From contig NC_063078.1 of NCBI RefSeq assembly GCF_022605165.1, positions 1-64,000 on the forward strand: a DNA stretch of 64,000 nt, in the 5' to 3' direction. Each line of letters starts with the position of its first letter. The first letter of the stretch is position 1. Below are positions 27,503 through 39,163 of the stretch, piece by piece. The DNA comes from Purpureocillium takamizusanense. Taxonomy: Eukaryota > Ascomycota > Sordariomycetes > Hypocreales > Ophiocordycipitaceae. A model generated the notes under the pieces. It was not told where the DNA came from. It worked only from the letters and a program-made list of their open reading frames with translations, and did not search any database. A program made the translations under genes and the position numbers.

Positions 27503-29238
27503 AGAGTCCTCACCTCGTCAAAGTTTGGGTGGCCCTTGACATTGGTTTTCCCGCGGGTACGTGACGGGTTTTCCCACTGTCTTCGACGCAAATGCGGAGG
27601 GCTGGTTGGGCGTCATTATATGTACATATGATCGATAGGACGGACCTAAATGAATAAGTCTGCCTGCAGTTTGCTTAACTCGTACGACGGTGAGACTGTC
27701 GGATTTCTGTTGTCGTTGTTGAGACCAAAAGTGCCAGTTGTCGGTCGTACACTCCTTGTCCTTAGCCAGCCTTACTCGCCGCTGCTGGTCATCATCTACA
27801 ACACAGTCATGGAAATACCTCTGGCGCTAGTTTCCCCATCATCAAATGCTGAGCCTCTGAACTTTGGCGTCTAATACCACGAGCCCAAGCTTGTGGGACT
27901 CTGCGTCTTACACCATCAGTTCCACATTCCGAAAGTGGAAGTCTAGCTAATAAGCGGTCGGCAAGTTCCGTCTCCCCTAGTGGAGCGAACAGATCTACAG
28001 CGCACAGCCTAATTCGATCGGGCCGTGTCTCTTATATGGATCGATTCTAGGCCATCCCAGGCACTGGCGTCGTTCTATTGGCGGGGCGACTTCGGGAAGG
28101 CGGCACGCACGCCTTCCCAATACATTACCGCAACGGCGCACGGTAGTAAGAGCGGCTCGTGGAAGTGTCTGGTTAGGGAACGATGATGATGTCGGGGTCA
28201 GCATCCGCGCATACGAGCCAGCCAGTGATAATTAGCCCACGTAGCGTGGTTGGAGGTATAATGGCTCCTGACAACAGATGTGAACGCCTGACGCAACGCC
28301 TCGTACTAGCACTAGGGCCAAAATCAACCGTCTCTTTTTATCAACTGCCGATCGCATGCTTACGACAGCCGGGCGGACGTCGCTGTGCAAGCTCTTTGTC
28401 AGCTGCATCGTATGCGTCGGCATCTGATGCTTCCACATTCTTGCCACGCGGACCGGCTACATGTGCCGACGGGGTTATTCCCAAGGTTTAAACATGGCCG
28501 GGTTTATGTTGGCAGATGAAACGAGGCGTCCTTTGAGTAATAGTTGCGTGTCACGCTGGTGTCAATATCCAGTTGGCGTTGCATCTGAGTGATAGGCTAG
28601 CCCCCTGCCCGCCATGCAGGCTTCCTCGCCGCAGCCATACTACAACATACTTTATGCAAATGCGGCAGAAAAACTCATGTGGCACTACTACTTGGTTGTA
28701 GTCTTTGTTGACGTCCGCAGCCACGTCCCGGGGGCTGTCGTCACGGGTGGCTTGCAGCTTGCAGCTGTTTCTGGCAGGGACTGATACAGACGGCCGAGGC
28801 ACCAGGGATGATGCGTCTCCGAACCCCCCAAGAAGCCCCTCTCTACCGCTTGCCGCCAAGGAACGAGGCAGCGGAGGTCTGGACGCGTATATCGATGCAG
28901 ACCCTGGAAATTCATCACAGTTTCACCTGGTTTAGTGTGCTTCCACTTCATGTTGCGGATCTGATGATGCTCGACACAGCACGTCCTCGAGGCGGACGAT
29001 GCGAGGCGCGGGTTCTCGACCGACTGGAGTTATTATTAGGACAGCAAGCTGCGCCGACTTGGTTGCTGCTTTCATGACTCGCTGCATGTATGTATGTTGA
29101 GAGCCGCTGCTCGCTTGGTAACTCGAAGCGGTCAGATGTCCTATGCAAGCGGGAGGACATAAAAGTTCGCTTCGTTCCTCCTCAGACCTGGCTGGTCTGC
29201 TGTCCGTCTCTGCATAATGCACCCTCCCGAGAAGTAAC
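27503..29238. other. intergenic region after the defensin-like gene
   Basis: About 1.7 kb. Short open frames (for example 27650-27874 and 28705-28935) lack recognisable similarity, splice context or a convincing leader. I see no gene. Confidence 0.4.
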
Positions 29239-30471
29239 ATGATGATTCTTCAGTGGCTGCTACCCCTTTCCCTTGATTCGGCGTCGTTCCGCTGGCGCAT
29301 CGCACGCCTTGTCTGCTGCATAGCCCACTTCCTCCTTGGATCCTTTTTATTTGACATTGTACACTGGCTAGCCCATAGATCACACAAATCGCAACGGCGA
29401 GCCCTTCGCTGGCTGGCCAAAGCTCACATGGTCCACCACCAATACTTTGACCGGACTCTTCGGTTCAACAACATGTACTGCGTACGGAACCTCCTCCTTC
29501 ACGCGCCGCTCGAGTTGCTCTGCCAGATGGTCGGCTGCACTCTAAGCTGGAAGCTCAGCCGACTCTTGATACCAGCAGCAAGGGAGCTAGGCTGCCGAGA
29601 CTTGGCAGTTGTATTAGTTGTTCAGATCGTCCGGTCCTGCGTGGTCGCAGCAAACGCCGGACGGGATTCCAACCATGTTCCATACTCGCGGCTGCCAAAG
29701 GATCCAAACATGCTGTACGTCGGCCCCCAGTACCATGCGATGCATCACCTTGACCCTCAAAACTATTTCGGCTCCACGCTGCGCTTGGTAGACTGGATCA
29801 TTGGCTCGGCCGTCAGCCTGCGTGGGAGGCGCGTGGCCATGACTGGCTCCAACGGAGCCCTCGGCCAAGCACTCACCCATCGACTCAACCTAGAGCATGT
29901 CAAATGTATCGAGTCTCTGCGGTTTGGAATCGAGTGGTCCTACGACACATATGCCGCGCTCGCACCGATCCTCGCCGACACCGACATCTTGATTCTCGCT
30001 CATGGATCCAAGGACTGCGAGGATCCAGTCCGGGCAAACTGCGAGTCTGCCGTGGCCATCATCGAGCTGTTCAGACGGATCCGTCCGCCGTCTCTCAAAC
30101 CCGAAGCCTTGCCCGAGGTGTGGTATGTCGGCAGCGAGGCCGAGCTCCACGGCGCATGGTCGCGACGCATGCAACCCTACACGGAAGCGAAGCGAGCCTT
30201 TGTCCCCTTTGCCCGGGCGTACTACGACAACAAAACCATCATATATCGTCACATCGTTCCTGCCGCTTTCCGCTCTAGTATGGGCCCTGCACTCGTTACG
30301 GCTCATTGGGCGGCCGCGGTGGCGCTTTGGTGGATTAAACGTGGAGCGAGATATGTCCCGGTGACATATACCGGCTTTGCCTACGCCAACTACTTCCGAT
30401 TCAAGTACCATGTCAAGCCTTTCGACGCGTCCATCGGCCATGTAGACTCTGTGAACCATAGCGATAGCTAA
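29239..30471 (+). CDS. fatty-acid/sterol hydroxylase fused to short-chain dehydrogenase
   Basis: A 410-residue single-exon membrane protein. The N-terminal half has the histidine boxes of the fatty acid hydroxylase/sterol desaturase superfamily: HWLAH (42-46), HMVHH (63-67) and HAMHH (166-170), which bind a di-iron centre. Hydrophobic segments surround them, consistent with ER location. The C-terminal half begins with a Rossmann motif TGSNGALG (202-209). It has a serine in YVGSEAE (299) and YTEAK (Y314, K318) as the YxxxK of short-chain dehydrogenases. This is the architecture annotated in bacteria, notably cyanobacteria, as bifunctional sterol desaturase/short chain dehydrogenase. It probably hydroxylates an acyl or isoprenoid chain and oxidises or reduces the product; the substrate is unknown. 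It stands alone between gene-poor stretches. Confidence 0.82.
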   Translation: MMILQWLLPLSLDSASFRWRIARLVCCIAHFLLGSFLFDIVHWLAHRSHKSQRRALRWLAKAHMVHHQYFDRTLRFNNMYCVRNLLLHAPLELLCQMVGCTLSWKLSRLLIPAARELGCRDLAVVLVVQIVRSCVVAANAGRDSNHVPYSRLPKDPNMLYVGPQYHAMHHLDPQNYFGSTLRLVDWIIGSAVSLRGRRVAMTGSNGALGQALTHRLNLEHVKCIESLRFGIEWSYDTYAALAPILADTDILILAHGSKDCEDPVRANCESAVAIIELFRRIRPPSLKPEALPEVWYVGSEAELHGAWSRRMQPYTEAKRAFVPFARAYYDNKTIIYRHIVPAAFRSSMGPALVTAHWAAAVALWWIKRGARYVPVTYTGFAYANYFRFKYHVKPFDASIGHVDSVNHSDS

Positions 30472-33359
30472 TAGAGAGCAACACCCAGCCAGTCCCACTG
30501 GTAATCAATGACACCGGCTGGAACGCGTGGCCCCAATTTGCCAAAAAAGCATGAGACGACAGCCGACAACGCATCAGACAGGTCGGTGATGCTGCAGCCC
30601 CCAGTCCTCACCCCCCGGGATGGCGTTTTTAGCCGATCTGAGGACGCCGCAAGTGGCTGACAGGAGCCAAGATGCCACAGGGTCTTCCTTGTTGAGATGG
30701 CACATGCGTCCGTGCCCTGCCTGTCAACAAGCTGCGCGGCTCGCTTCGACGTGCTACAATGGGCGATGTCTTGCTCGTGTCGAGTCAGGAACCTGGCCCT
30801 GCTGATCCGCGGTAGTATTTTAAGCTGCCGAGGCCCACATGGAAGCCTACGCTTTGCGCAAAGGCATGAAGCACTGCCTTCATTTTCACGTCGAGGCCTC
30901 TGCCGAGTCACCCAGACTTGGCCAGTGCTACGTAATTCAGCCTCTGAAGTCGTAGATAGCCGACGCTTGAGTCGTATCCATTTCGTTAATCAGGGCATGA
31001 GATGAGTGGACTCTCAACTCTCCTGCCCTTACGTATATATGGGCTGCAACCAATGCACTGCACCATACTGACACGCGGCAACACGAGGCCAAGGTTAAGA
31101 AACGCAGGCATGCTCGTCCACACGGCAGCGGCATAATCGCTACAACAGAAATGCACCCTTGGGTTGTTATTGTCCGACGGAGGATCCATTTATTCCAGGA
31201 CCCAACTCCGCACCGCGATCGGGCCGTCAACGGTCCATCGTGAACCTCGTGCTCTCGTGGGCATGGTCTTCGGTGCATATGATGCCAAGCAGCTGTTGTG
31301 GACTTGAATCTGCGGTATGCGATGCTCCATTCTGAATCCCAAGCTGGGACGGCCGTCGTCGTGCCGCATTTGCAACAGCATGAACGGCGCCCAGGCCCGT
31401 CTGTACTTCAGGGCAAGCAGCAAAGGCCAAGAATGCCAGGCAATTCCTAAGCCAAGGGATACCGTGTGGCGTGATAGGGTAATACGAGACGACCCTGCGG
31501 CCACGACGAAAGTTCTGCTGACGGCCGTGTCATGCTTTGCGGCCATGGCATCGTCAACGGCGGCTAGGGGTCCACTCCATCAACCCGCGGTCAACGGCTT
31601 GGCGACGAGGGGCAGGCTCGTCATCTTCAAGGAGAGACAAGGCATCCATGTTCGAGGCGAGGGTCAACGCATCGGCGTTGGGAGACGCATTCGGCGGATA
31701 TCCACGGGATAAAGCAGGATAGGGGCGGTGGACGCATTTGGCATCGAGGCAGAGCGGTGACTTTATCGACGCGTGAGGCGTGATGAGCGAGCTTACGCCA
31801 TGCTTAGACGATGCTGAACAGTTGCCAAGCCACGGCTGTCTCCCGCCCATACCAGTCCATCATACCACGGGGCACACATGGCCGGCAAGAATCAAACAAT
31901 CGTCGCCCCCACCATGAGTGAGCCATCTGGTATAGGGAAGCGCCGAACAGCCGGGTTGCCGGCCGGTCATCCGGCCTGCTGCGCCTGACGCTATTCACTG
32001 ACAATAACAGGCTTGATGACGCCATCGTGATCGCCTCGCATGGGTGTTGGCGTAGCTGTGGCCATGTTGTGCGTCATCCGGATCATTGCCCTCGGGGCCT
32101 TTCATCGCAACATCCGCACTCCACCTCGAAACTATAGCCCCGCCATGGTGGTAACAACGACAAGCGCGTTGACGACGCGGGCACGTCAAGTTCATCTGCC
32201 GCTGACGACCGTGTTGCACGCCCCGACGGCCTGCCACTGCACGATGGAGACATGAGTCTGGGCGACCACCGCGGCCCTTCGTGGCACGAGGGGGCAACAT
32301 GTTCAACACGGAGACGTTTTGCCGGTCGCCGACGCTCTGCTTTCCGCACGTCCCGAGCTACAGCGACATCGAGGGCGGCTACTTCTACAACTCGACGGGG
32401 GCCGGCGTGCCGGCACGTGGTGGCGACGGTGCGGACGGAGGATACGCGCGGGGAAGACGTGGTCCACGGCATCTGCGGACACGACGACGAACCCCTTTCT
32501 ATACTCGAGCTGTTGGCGAAAGAGCGGTTCGAGCTCTACGCGTACGAGATGCCGGTGGAGGCTCCGGTGCAGGAGGTGGTCGAGGCTATACGGTCGTCGC
32601 TCGCAGGTGACACACGATATAGTCGGCGGGCTAGCTAGCTAGCCGTGCTGGTCGATCATCAAGATCCACATTCGCCAAGCAAGCAGTCTCATGCACAAAA
32701 GGCCACTCCCGTACTGGTCGGTCGAGTGCACGATGCACATCGCGTCTGGGCGTCCTGCCAGCTCGTGGCCATGCTTGCGGCAGACAGCGCCGCCCGGGAA
32801 GGATTAGACCTCTCGCCTGGGCAGGCGTCTGCGCAGCCAGCACAGGTCCGAAACCATGCAGTCGCGTCGTGGGGATGTTGTGACGACCGTATATTAAGTG
32901 CGGCCGATATGCAGACGCATAGTGTGTCGGACCGCCCTAGTGAGCCTCCGGGAGACTTGCACGGCGTTGGGGAGACGCTTCCAGTCGGCGGTGACGCGTC
33001 AAGACTTCCGCTATAGGGTCCATAATTATAGATGTATAGCCAACCATCTATAGTTCGCACTTCGATCTATAAAGCGCGCCCATATACCACGGCCAGGCTA
33101 TAGCTGCTCGCAATAATCGTCGAGAGCCCCTGGCAGCTCGCCGTCCCTAGCGCTAGTAGCGCACGTAGATCCGGTGCTATAGGATCCATCCAATAGTTAT
33201 AGACGTATGGCTAAACCCGCACAGCGCCGGCCAGCGCAACACATTGGATACGTGACGGTGCGCACATGGCAGGCACAGCTGTACAATGACTGATACGATG
33301 GTGCTATACAATAATCCTACGCTGCATATACGCTCATACGCTGGGGACCGCTTGTTTGT
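30472..33359. other. gene-poor stretch with one broken frame
   Basis: About 2.9 kb. Apart from the fragment at 32299-32638, no frame is supportable. The segment 33010-33220 is enriched in CTATAG-type words (for example ATCTATAG, GCTATAGGATCCAT, AATAGTTATAGACGTATGGCTA), an imperfect repeat of about 180-nt spacing. Confidence 0.35.
32299..32638 (+). pseudogene. frame-broken fragment of an unrecognised protein
   Basis: From an ATG at 32299, one frame gives protein-like sequence ending SDIEGGYFYNSTGA. Downstream, the next frame looks coding instead (VVHGICGHDDEPLSILELL, then ERFELYAYEMPVEAPVQEV) to a stop at 32638. A frame change near 32400 would join them. No splice site pair fits well there. 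I do not recognise the family, so this is either a decayed gene or two exons of a poorly resolved small gene. Confidence 0.3.
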
Positions 33360-36064
33360 CTATTCCACGCGCAATATGACCCTCCATCCCAGGGCGCCGG
33401 CCTCGCGGATGGCGCAGGCCAGGCAGCCGCGCTTGCGGCGGCTGACGAGGGCGTTCCAGCCGCGCTGGGCGCACAGGGCGCGGACGAGCACCTCCATGTC
33501 GGAGCCAAAGTGGCGCTTGCGCGACTCGAGAAACATCTGGGCGGCCGCCGAGAAGCTACCTTTGCGGTGGCCGACGGGGGACCCGGACGGCGACGAGGCG
33601 ACGCGCTCGAGGGCGGGCGACTGGGGCACGTCGGCGAGGGCGGAGATGCAGTCGACGACGAGGACGCCGCCGGGGGCGCCGGGGGCCTTGCCGAGCGTGG
33701 GGTCGAGCAGAAACTCGGAGAGCGTGGTGCGCGGCTTCTGCAGCAGCTCCGAGACGTGTATGACGGTGAACTTGTAGTACTTGTGCAGGGGATGGCCTGG
33801 GGCTGTCAGTCGGGGGCCTTTGCCACGACGGGGCACTCACCCATCTTGTTCACGGAGCGGGAGCCCTGGAGCATGGCGGACCCGGAGACGTCTATTTTCT
33901 GAATCGTGGGGCTCGAGGGCGACTTGAGCATCCTGACGCGGTGCGAGGGCGCGCAGGGGTGGGCGGTGACGAAAGAGATGTCGTAGGTGAGCGGGTAGAC
34001 GAGCTCCTCGTCGTCGCGGCCGTCGACGGACACGGAGAAGCGCAGGCTGGCCGGGTACGAGAGCATCTCGGGGGGCTTGCCGGCGGGGGCGGCGGTCGAG
34101 GGCGTGGGGATGAGCTCGGTCAGGGGCGTGGCGGGGACGGAGGCGGCGGGCGCGGAGAGGTCGAGGGCGAGGAGCTCGACGTGGACGGAGGGCGGCGCGG
34201 CCGAGTAGCCCGTCTCGTGGGGGACGATGAAGTCGGCGGGCAGGACCGAGTCCTCCTTGGCGTCGCCGAGGATGCTGGACTCGCGCTCGAGGCGCTTCTT
34301 GCCCCAGATCCTGGCCCTTTTGCCGAGGTGGGCGAGGTCGTCGGCGACGTCCTCGGCCTCGATGCTGAGCCAGCCGTCGCCGCGGCCGTCGGGGACCACG
34401 TCGGTGGAGATCCAGCCCATGCACTCGGCGGCGCCCTGGCCGGCGGCGAGGACCCTGCCGACGATGCACGAGGTGCTCCAGAAGCTCTTGCCGGCGTAGA
34501 CGAAGCCGCCCGAGAGGTTGGCGCAGGGGCCGAGGCGGGCCATGGCCTCGCGGTCGTTTTCGAGCAGCGTCGCCATGAGGTAGTGGCAGAGCGTCTCGCC
34601 GGGCAGCACGAGGCCAAAGACGTACGACTTTGTGATCCAGCCCGACTCGTGCAGCGCGGCGGCCAGCTTGCGCCGCTGGGCGTGGGCGCGGGCCTTTGGC
34701 TTGCCGCGGTGGCAGGTGACGTCCCAGGCGCCAAAGTAGGAGGCGTCCGAGTCGACGGACGCGGCGGAGCTGGCGGGCGTGGCGCCGCCGGCCATCTGGG
34801 CGCGCTCCGAGATGCCGTACTCGTAGCGGTCGATGTCGGGCCACATGAGGTTCCGCGCAAAGTGGATGAGGCCGTCGACCTGGCGCTGGCTGTGGCGGCC
34901 GCGGATGGCGTAGCGACACGGCGTCGCGGGCGCGTGCTTGTGGTGGCGGTTGGAGACGCGGCTGACGAGCGAGGCGAGCCAGCTGCTCCCGCGGCGGGGC
35001 GGCGGCGGGCGCAGGAGCGGCGGCTGCGGGCCGGGCTCCTCGACAGGCTCCTTGACAATCTCGATATTCTCCAGCCAGCTGCGGGCGAGCAGCAGCGACC
35101 ACTTGACGGTCGGGGAGGCGCCGCGCTCAAAGTAGGCGACGTCGATGGCCTTGATGCCGCCGGAGCCAAACTCGACGCCCTCGGTGACGGCGTCGAGGCG
35201 CAGCAGCAGCTCCGAGGCGACGAGGATCTGCATGAGCAGCCAGTACTTTTCCTCGGCGCGCTCGGCGGCGGAGTCGGCGTCGTGGACGGCGGTGGCGTCG
35301 TCGAGGTCGTCGTCGCCCTTGTCGCCCCAGAGGACCTGGCCGAGGCGGATGCGCCACTCGACGCGCGACAGGTCGATCCAGACGTTGGCGGTGCCCATGC
35401 ACTTGAGGAGGGCGACGATCTGGTTGGGGAGGCTGTGGCGGTCGGTGCGGTCGATGACGGTGTTGCAGGGGCGCATGAGGGCGTGGAAGAGGTCGGCGTG
35501 GGTGTCGGCCGACTTGCGGTGGCGCAGGTCGTTGCGGCGGTAGAGGTCGGCGTTGCGGCGGAGGCGGTCGAGCAGGTCGGGCTCGGGCAGGCGGTGCAGC
35601 CAGCCCTGGGGGGCGAGGATGCGCTCGCGGGCGTCGACGATGGCGCGGGCCTTTGTGCCGACGCTCTCGAAGCCAAACTGCTCCTCCTCGAGGGAGTCGG
35701 CGGCGGACAGCTCGAGGGCGGCCTGGTAGCCCATGGTGCCCTTTTCGACGCCGTGCATGCTCAGCATGTTGGGGCGCTCGCGGCAGCGGACGTAAAAGTG
35801 CGCGCGGTGCTGCTCCTCGGCCTGGCGGCGGGCCGCGGCGTCGTGCTCCTGGTCGCGCGTGATGTGCGGCCAGGCCGTGACGCCGCTCCAGGCGCGGTCC
35901 TCGATCTGCACATGGTCCGTCAGGTCGCGGATCTCGAGCTCCTCGTCAAACGGAAAGGCCACGCTGGGGTGCGGCGCGCCGTGGTAGTGGCTCTCGGAGC
36001 GGGCAAAGTACTGGGGGGCCCCGGAGAAGAGCTTCTCGATGTCGTCTTCGCTGAGGGCCGCCAT
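33360..36064 (-). CDS. conserved-looking 886-residue protein of unknown function
   Basis: Two exons, 36064-33841 and 33796-33360, join across a 44-nt intron with donor GTGAGT, a GACTGAC branch site and acceptor CCCAG; the phases agree. The start ATG at 36064 lies in a perfect GCCACCATGG context; an open frame back to 36217 has no ATG. The protein starts MAALSEDDIEKLFSGAPQYF, has acidic and Arg-rich helical regions, a proline-rich linker (about residues 345-365), and ends in a compact Cys/Arg-rich segment (ALCAQRGWNALVSRRKRGC). There is no signal peptide or membrane segment. The composition is typical of a housekeeping fungal protein but I cannot name a domain. A long antisense frame (33941-36160) is a codon-bias shadow. 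Confidence 0.8.
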
Positions 36065-36831
36065 GGTGGCGTCATGGGCTGCTGCGGACCCGAAGCATTG
36101 GCCGGGCGGACGGGCGGCGGCCGTGGAGGGTGCGGCGACGGCGGGCGGGAGCCGTCGTAGAGCTGTCGTGGAGCCGTGGTGGATGTCGGGGGTGAGGTCG
36201 ACGACGAAGTTGAACAAGAGGTGAGGTCAATCAATCGCAGCTGCGGCAAGCGGGGCCGGCAGTGGCGGACGTCAAGGCGGGGTCGCCTGGATGCACCGGA
36301 TGCACTGGACAGCCCGAGATTGAGATCAATGGGTGATTACGTTCACCGATAGATGAAGATGGATGAAGCGATGGCGTCGAGATCTCGCACCTGCCCGGCC
36401 GCGGGGTCGATGCAGCGCTGAAGGTTGAGGCTTCTGGCAGCTCAGCAGGTGGCGTGACCCGAGCTGGAGGTGTCGCCTGATGTCTTGCGAGATCGGGAGC
36501 GGGCCGCCAGCTGCCGTCGCAGTCACTGCTGTATTCGGGCGGCGCTGCATGCGGACGAGCTGCAGGCCCACCTGCAGCTGCGAGCCGTTCCTGCAGCCAC
36601 GCCGACCGTTGCACAGCATGCTGCCGACAGAGCACGAGATCATGGTAATGACATTGTAGTCTGTACGCCGCTGGATCAATTCTATTACCTGGCCGTGCGA
36701 TACGCCGTAAATCAAGCCCGCAATGCGCCGTTGGCCGTAGCCGTACATGTTTTCATGCCTCATAACGCGGCCCCCACGTCGATAACCCCAACCACGGCGA
36801 CCGCTCATCGCCCTGACCTCCGACTGCATGA
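36065..36831. other. 5' region of the 886-residue protein gene
   Basis: About 770 nt between the start of the unknown gene and the 3' end of the RS-rich gene. The stretches nearest the start codon are probably leader. No gene is seen. Confidence 0.4.
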
Positions 36832-37811
36832 TCAACCGTCGTAATCCTCCGAAAAGAGCGTCGGCGGCTGCGTGTCACCTTCGTCCTTGCCTCGGTCCCA
36901 GTCCCGCTTCTCGCCCGCCTTGCCCCACACCACGTCCTTGTCCGTCTTCTCGCCCTGCGTCATCTTGCGGATCTGGTCCTCGGGGAACCCTGCGTCCCGC
37001 ATGCGCCGCTCCTGGTTCTGCTTGAGTTTCAGCCGGTCCCTATAGGCCTCTACCGTGTCATCCCAGTCGCCGCCGTCGCTTCCGGGGTCAACATCCATCT
37101 TGGGGTCGTACGACGAGCTGAAGCGCCGGTCAAGGTCTGCGGCGCCGCCAATCGTGCCTCGTCCTTTGAACGTGGGGGGCGGTGCCGGGCCAAAGTTTTC
37201 GTGGTCCGAGTCTGAGCTGGCCGCCGCGGGCTGGCGCGACGCGCGCTTGGATCGAGGTGAAGATGAACGGTCCCGGCGTCGTCTGCTTCGCTCTGGCGAG
37301 CGCGATCTGCGTCGTCTTGGAGATCTGGATCTGCTTCGGCGTGACGTTGTGTGGTGACAGGGTCGTTCCTCACCCGATATGTGGGTGTCGTGTCGGGAGC
37401 GTCGGCTGGTAAGTTCGTCGTCTCGAGATGGGTGCCTGTGCTCGATGAGCCGGTCGTGCCGTTTGGGGTGGTCGCCTCCACGCAAGATTGAACCACCGTG
37501 GCGCGTGGTCGAGTCGCCGCCTCGTCTCTCGCCATGGTGCCGGGAAGGAACCGGGTCTCTGGACGCACCGCCCAGAATGGCCCGTATGCCGTCCATCTGT
37601 CGCCTGCGCAGAGTAGGCTCGCCCGCCGCGCGGCTCGGTTTTCGCGTGGAACGGCTGGATTCGGCCCGCGTGGGCTGCGGCTCCTTCTCTTTGGCCCGCT
37701 CGGCATCTCTCTGGCCCGCTGCAGTCATTAGCACGGCACGCGCAACAGTCGACCCACTCCGCACATACCTCGAAGGATCTTCTTGAGAAACCTCACGTTG
37801 GGCCTGGGCAT
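36832..37811 (-). CDS. RS-rich nuclear protein, probable splicing-associated factor
   Basis: Exon 37811-37769 (MPRPNVRFLKKILR) joins exon 37718-36832 across a 50-nt intron with donor GTATGT, a GTGCTAATGAC branch site and acceptor CTGCAG, giving 309 residues. Features in order are a basic N-terminus, RRRQMDGIRAILGG, an Arg/Ser-dipeptide region (SRRSRSRSPRRRRSRSPERS), and a C-terminal block with FKGRGTIGG and a helical charged motif (EAYRDRLKLKQNQERRMRDAG). RS domains mark pre-mRNA splicing and nuclear-speckle proteins. Related fungal proteins are often labelled 'pre-mRNA-splicing factor 38B', a name I would not take literally. A further upstream exon (37960-37869, MADDFIPSDEH...) splices in frame through a 47-nt intron and would extend the protein to 343 residues. 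Confidence 0.75.
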
Positions 37812-37960
37812 GGTAGCCGGCCTACAAACCGTCAGCTTCGTGCGTTTGACATGCTGCGAGCGACTCACCTTTTCTCGCCCGAGGCCCCGGGCCCCCTCGT
37901 CGCCTCGTCGACCAGCAGGCGAGCGGCATGTTCGTCTGAAGGGATGAAGTCATCAGCCAT

Positions 37961-38308
37961 GGCGTCCACGCTGTCGAAAAGGGTGGCCGCACCTGGGGGA
38001 GATGATGCAAACGCGAGGTTGCGGCGGCGCTTGCATGGCCAAAGGCCCACTCGATAGCGTGGCAGCAGGTCCCTGCTGCCAGGTGCCCCTCCATCGATAA
38101 GATAAGGCTGGCACTAGCCCGATTGGGGCCAAGTAAACAGCGACTGCCGAGACGACGACGTCTCGTTGCTCGCAGCAGTCACCAGGCATCCTCAAACCGC
38201 CCGACACTCAACAGCTTGGAGTGTTAAAGCTTTGACACTCGACGGATAACGCTTGACACTCGCGAGCCTCGACGCTTTTTTGGCGGCATTCCGAGCACAT
38301 CCCTCAGC
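37961..38308. promoter_or_regulatory. divergent promoter of the RS-rich and Sos7 genes
   Basis: About 350 nt between head-to-head genes. Repeated TTGACACTCG-type words lie just before the Sos7 start (about 38216-38270: AACACTCAACAGC, TTTGACACTCGACG, CTTGACACTCGCG). No TATA box is seen. Confidence 0.4.
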
Positions 38309-39163
38309 ATGGCGACACGCGCAGACGAGGTCCTCGAGACCCTCCGACGGCTGCAGTCGAAACACGAGCTCTCCATTGTCCGCCTCAGCGAGCCCATCGC
38401 CAGCTCCGCGGCGCACCCGGAGCACGACACGCGACAGCGCGGGTCCGACGCGTCGAGCGCGCCGCTCGAGGGCCCGACGCCGGCCGGGCTCGAGGCGGAC
38501 CTGGCGCACTACACGGAGCTGTTCGCCAAGCTGCGCTTCTCGTACGTGGAGCAGGTGACCAAGGAAAAGTTCATACGGGCCATCGTGGGCGACCCGCCGC
38601 TCATCGTGACGATGCAGGAGAACCTGGACCTGGAGCGGGCCAACGGCGAGGCCAAGGCGCAGCTCAAGTCGCTCAAGCTCGAGGTGGCCGACATGGTGGA
38701 GGAGCTGGAGCGCCGGGGCCGGGAGCTGAGCGCGCGGTACGAGCGCGTGCGCGTCGAGACGGCGCGGCTGGACGAGCTGCCGGGGCGGATCCGCGAGCTG
38801 GAGACGCAGGTCGAGGAGCTGCGGGCGGCGCACGACGTGCCCGGGGCCGCGCCGGGGCTGAACCTGCCGCTGGCCAAGACGCTGGGGCTCGTGGCGAAGC
38901 GCAAGGCCGAGCAGCAGGAGCTGGCGCGGGAGCTGGAGGCGCTGCAGGCCAAGGCACCGCGCAAGAGGAAAGAGGCCGAGAGGCTGCGGGCGGAGCTGCA
39001 GCCGCTGGAGGCGAGGCTACACAACAGCGCGGCGGCCGCCCGCGAGGCGCAGAGGCGAAAGGATGCGGCGCTGGGGGGTGCGGCCGACGACCTCGAGCAG
39101 CGTGCGCGGTGGTGGCGGGCGAGCGAGGGCGTGCTGCGACAGGCGCTGGACGTGAAGGAGTGA
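38309..39163 (+). CDS. kinetochore protein Sos7-like
   Basis: A 284-residue single-exon protein from the ATG at 38309. An unstructured N-terminus is followed by the signature AHYTELFAKLRFSYVEQVTK and EKFIRAIVGDPP (about residues 66-100), which I recognise as the conserved head of the Sos7 family. In fission yeast Sos7 partners the Mis12/Spc7 (KNL1) network at kinetochores. The rest (about 100-280) is a long Lys/Glu/Leu/Arg-rich coiled coil, as expected; the length is also typical. It is divergent from the RS-rich gene. The assignment rests on motif recognition, not on a search. Confidence 0.75.
   Translation: MATRADEVLETLRRLQSKHELSIVRLSEPIASSAAHPEHDTRQRGSDASSAPLEGPTPAGLEADLAHYTELFAKLRFSYVEQVTKEKFIRAIVGDPPLIVTMQENLDLERANGEAKAQLKSLKLEVADMVEELERRGRELSARYERVRVETARLDELPGRIRELETQVEELRAAHDVPGAAPGLNLPLAKTLGLVAKRKAEQQELARELEALQAKAPRKRKEAERLRAELQPLEARLHNSAAAAREAQRRKDAALGGAADDLEQRARWWRASEGVLRQALDVKE

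Noticed and set aside
31190..31546. 118-codon minus-strand frame after the hydroxylase fusion
   Set aside because: Protein-like stretches but no recognised family, and an overlapping plus-strand frame of equal length.
33941..36160. 739-codon open frame on the plus strand
   Set aside because: It is antisense to the 886-residue gene. It consists mostly of Gly/Val/Asp/Glu/Ala runs produced by the GC-rich third positions of the real gene, and has no domain, leader or intron logic.
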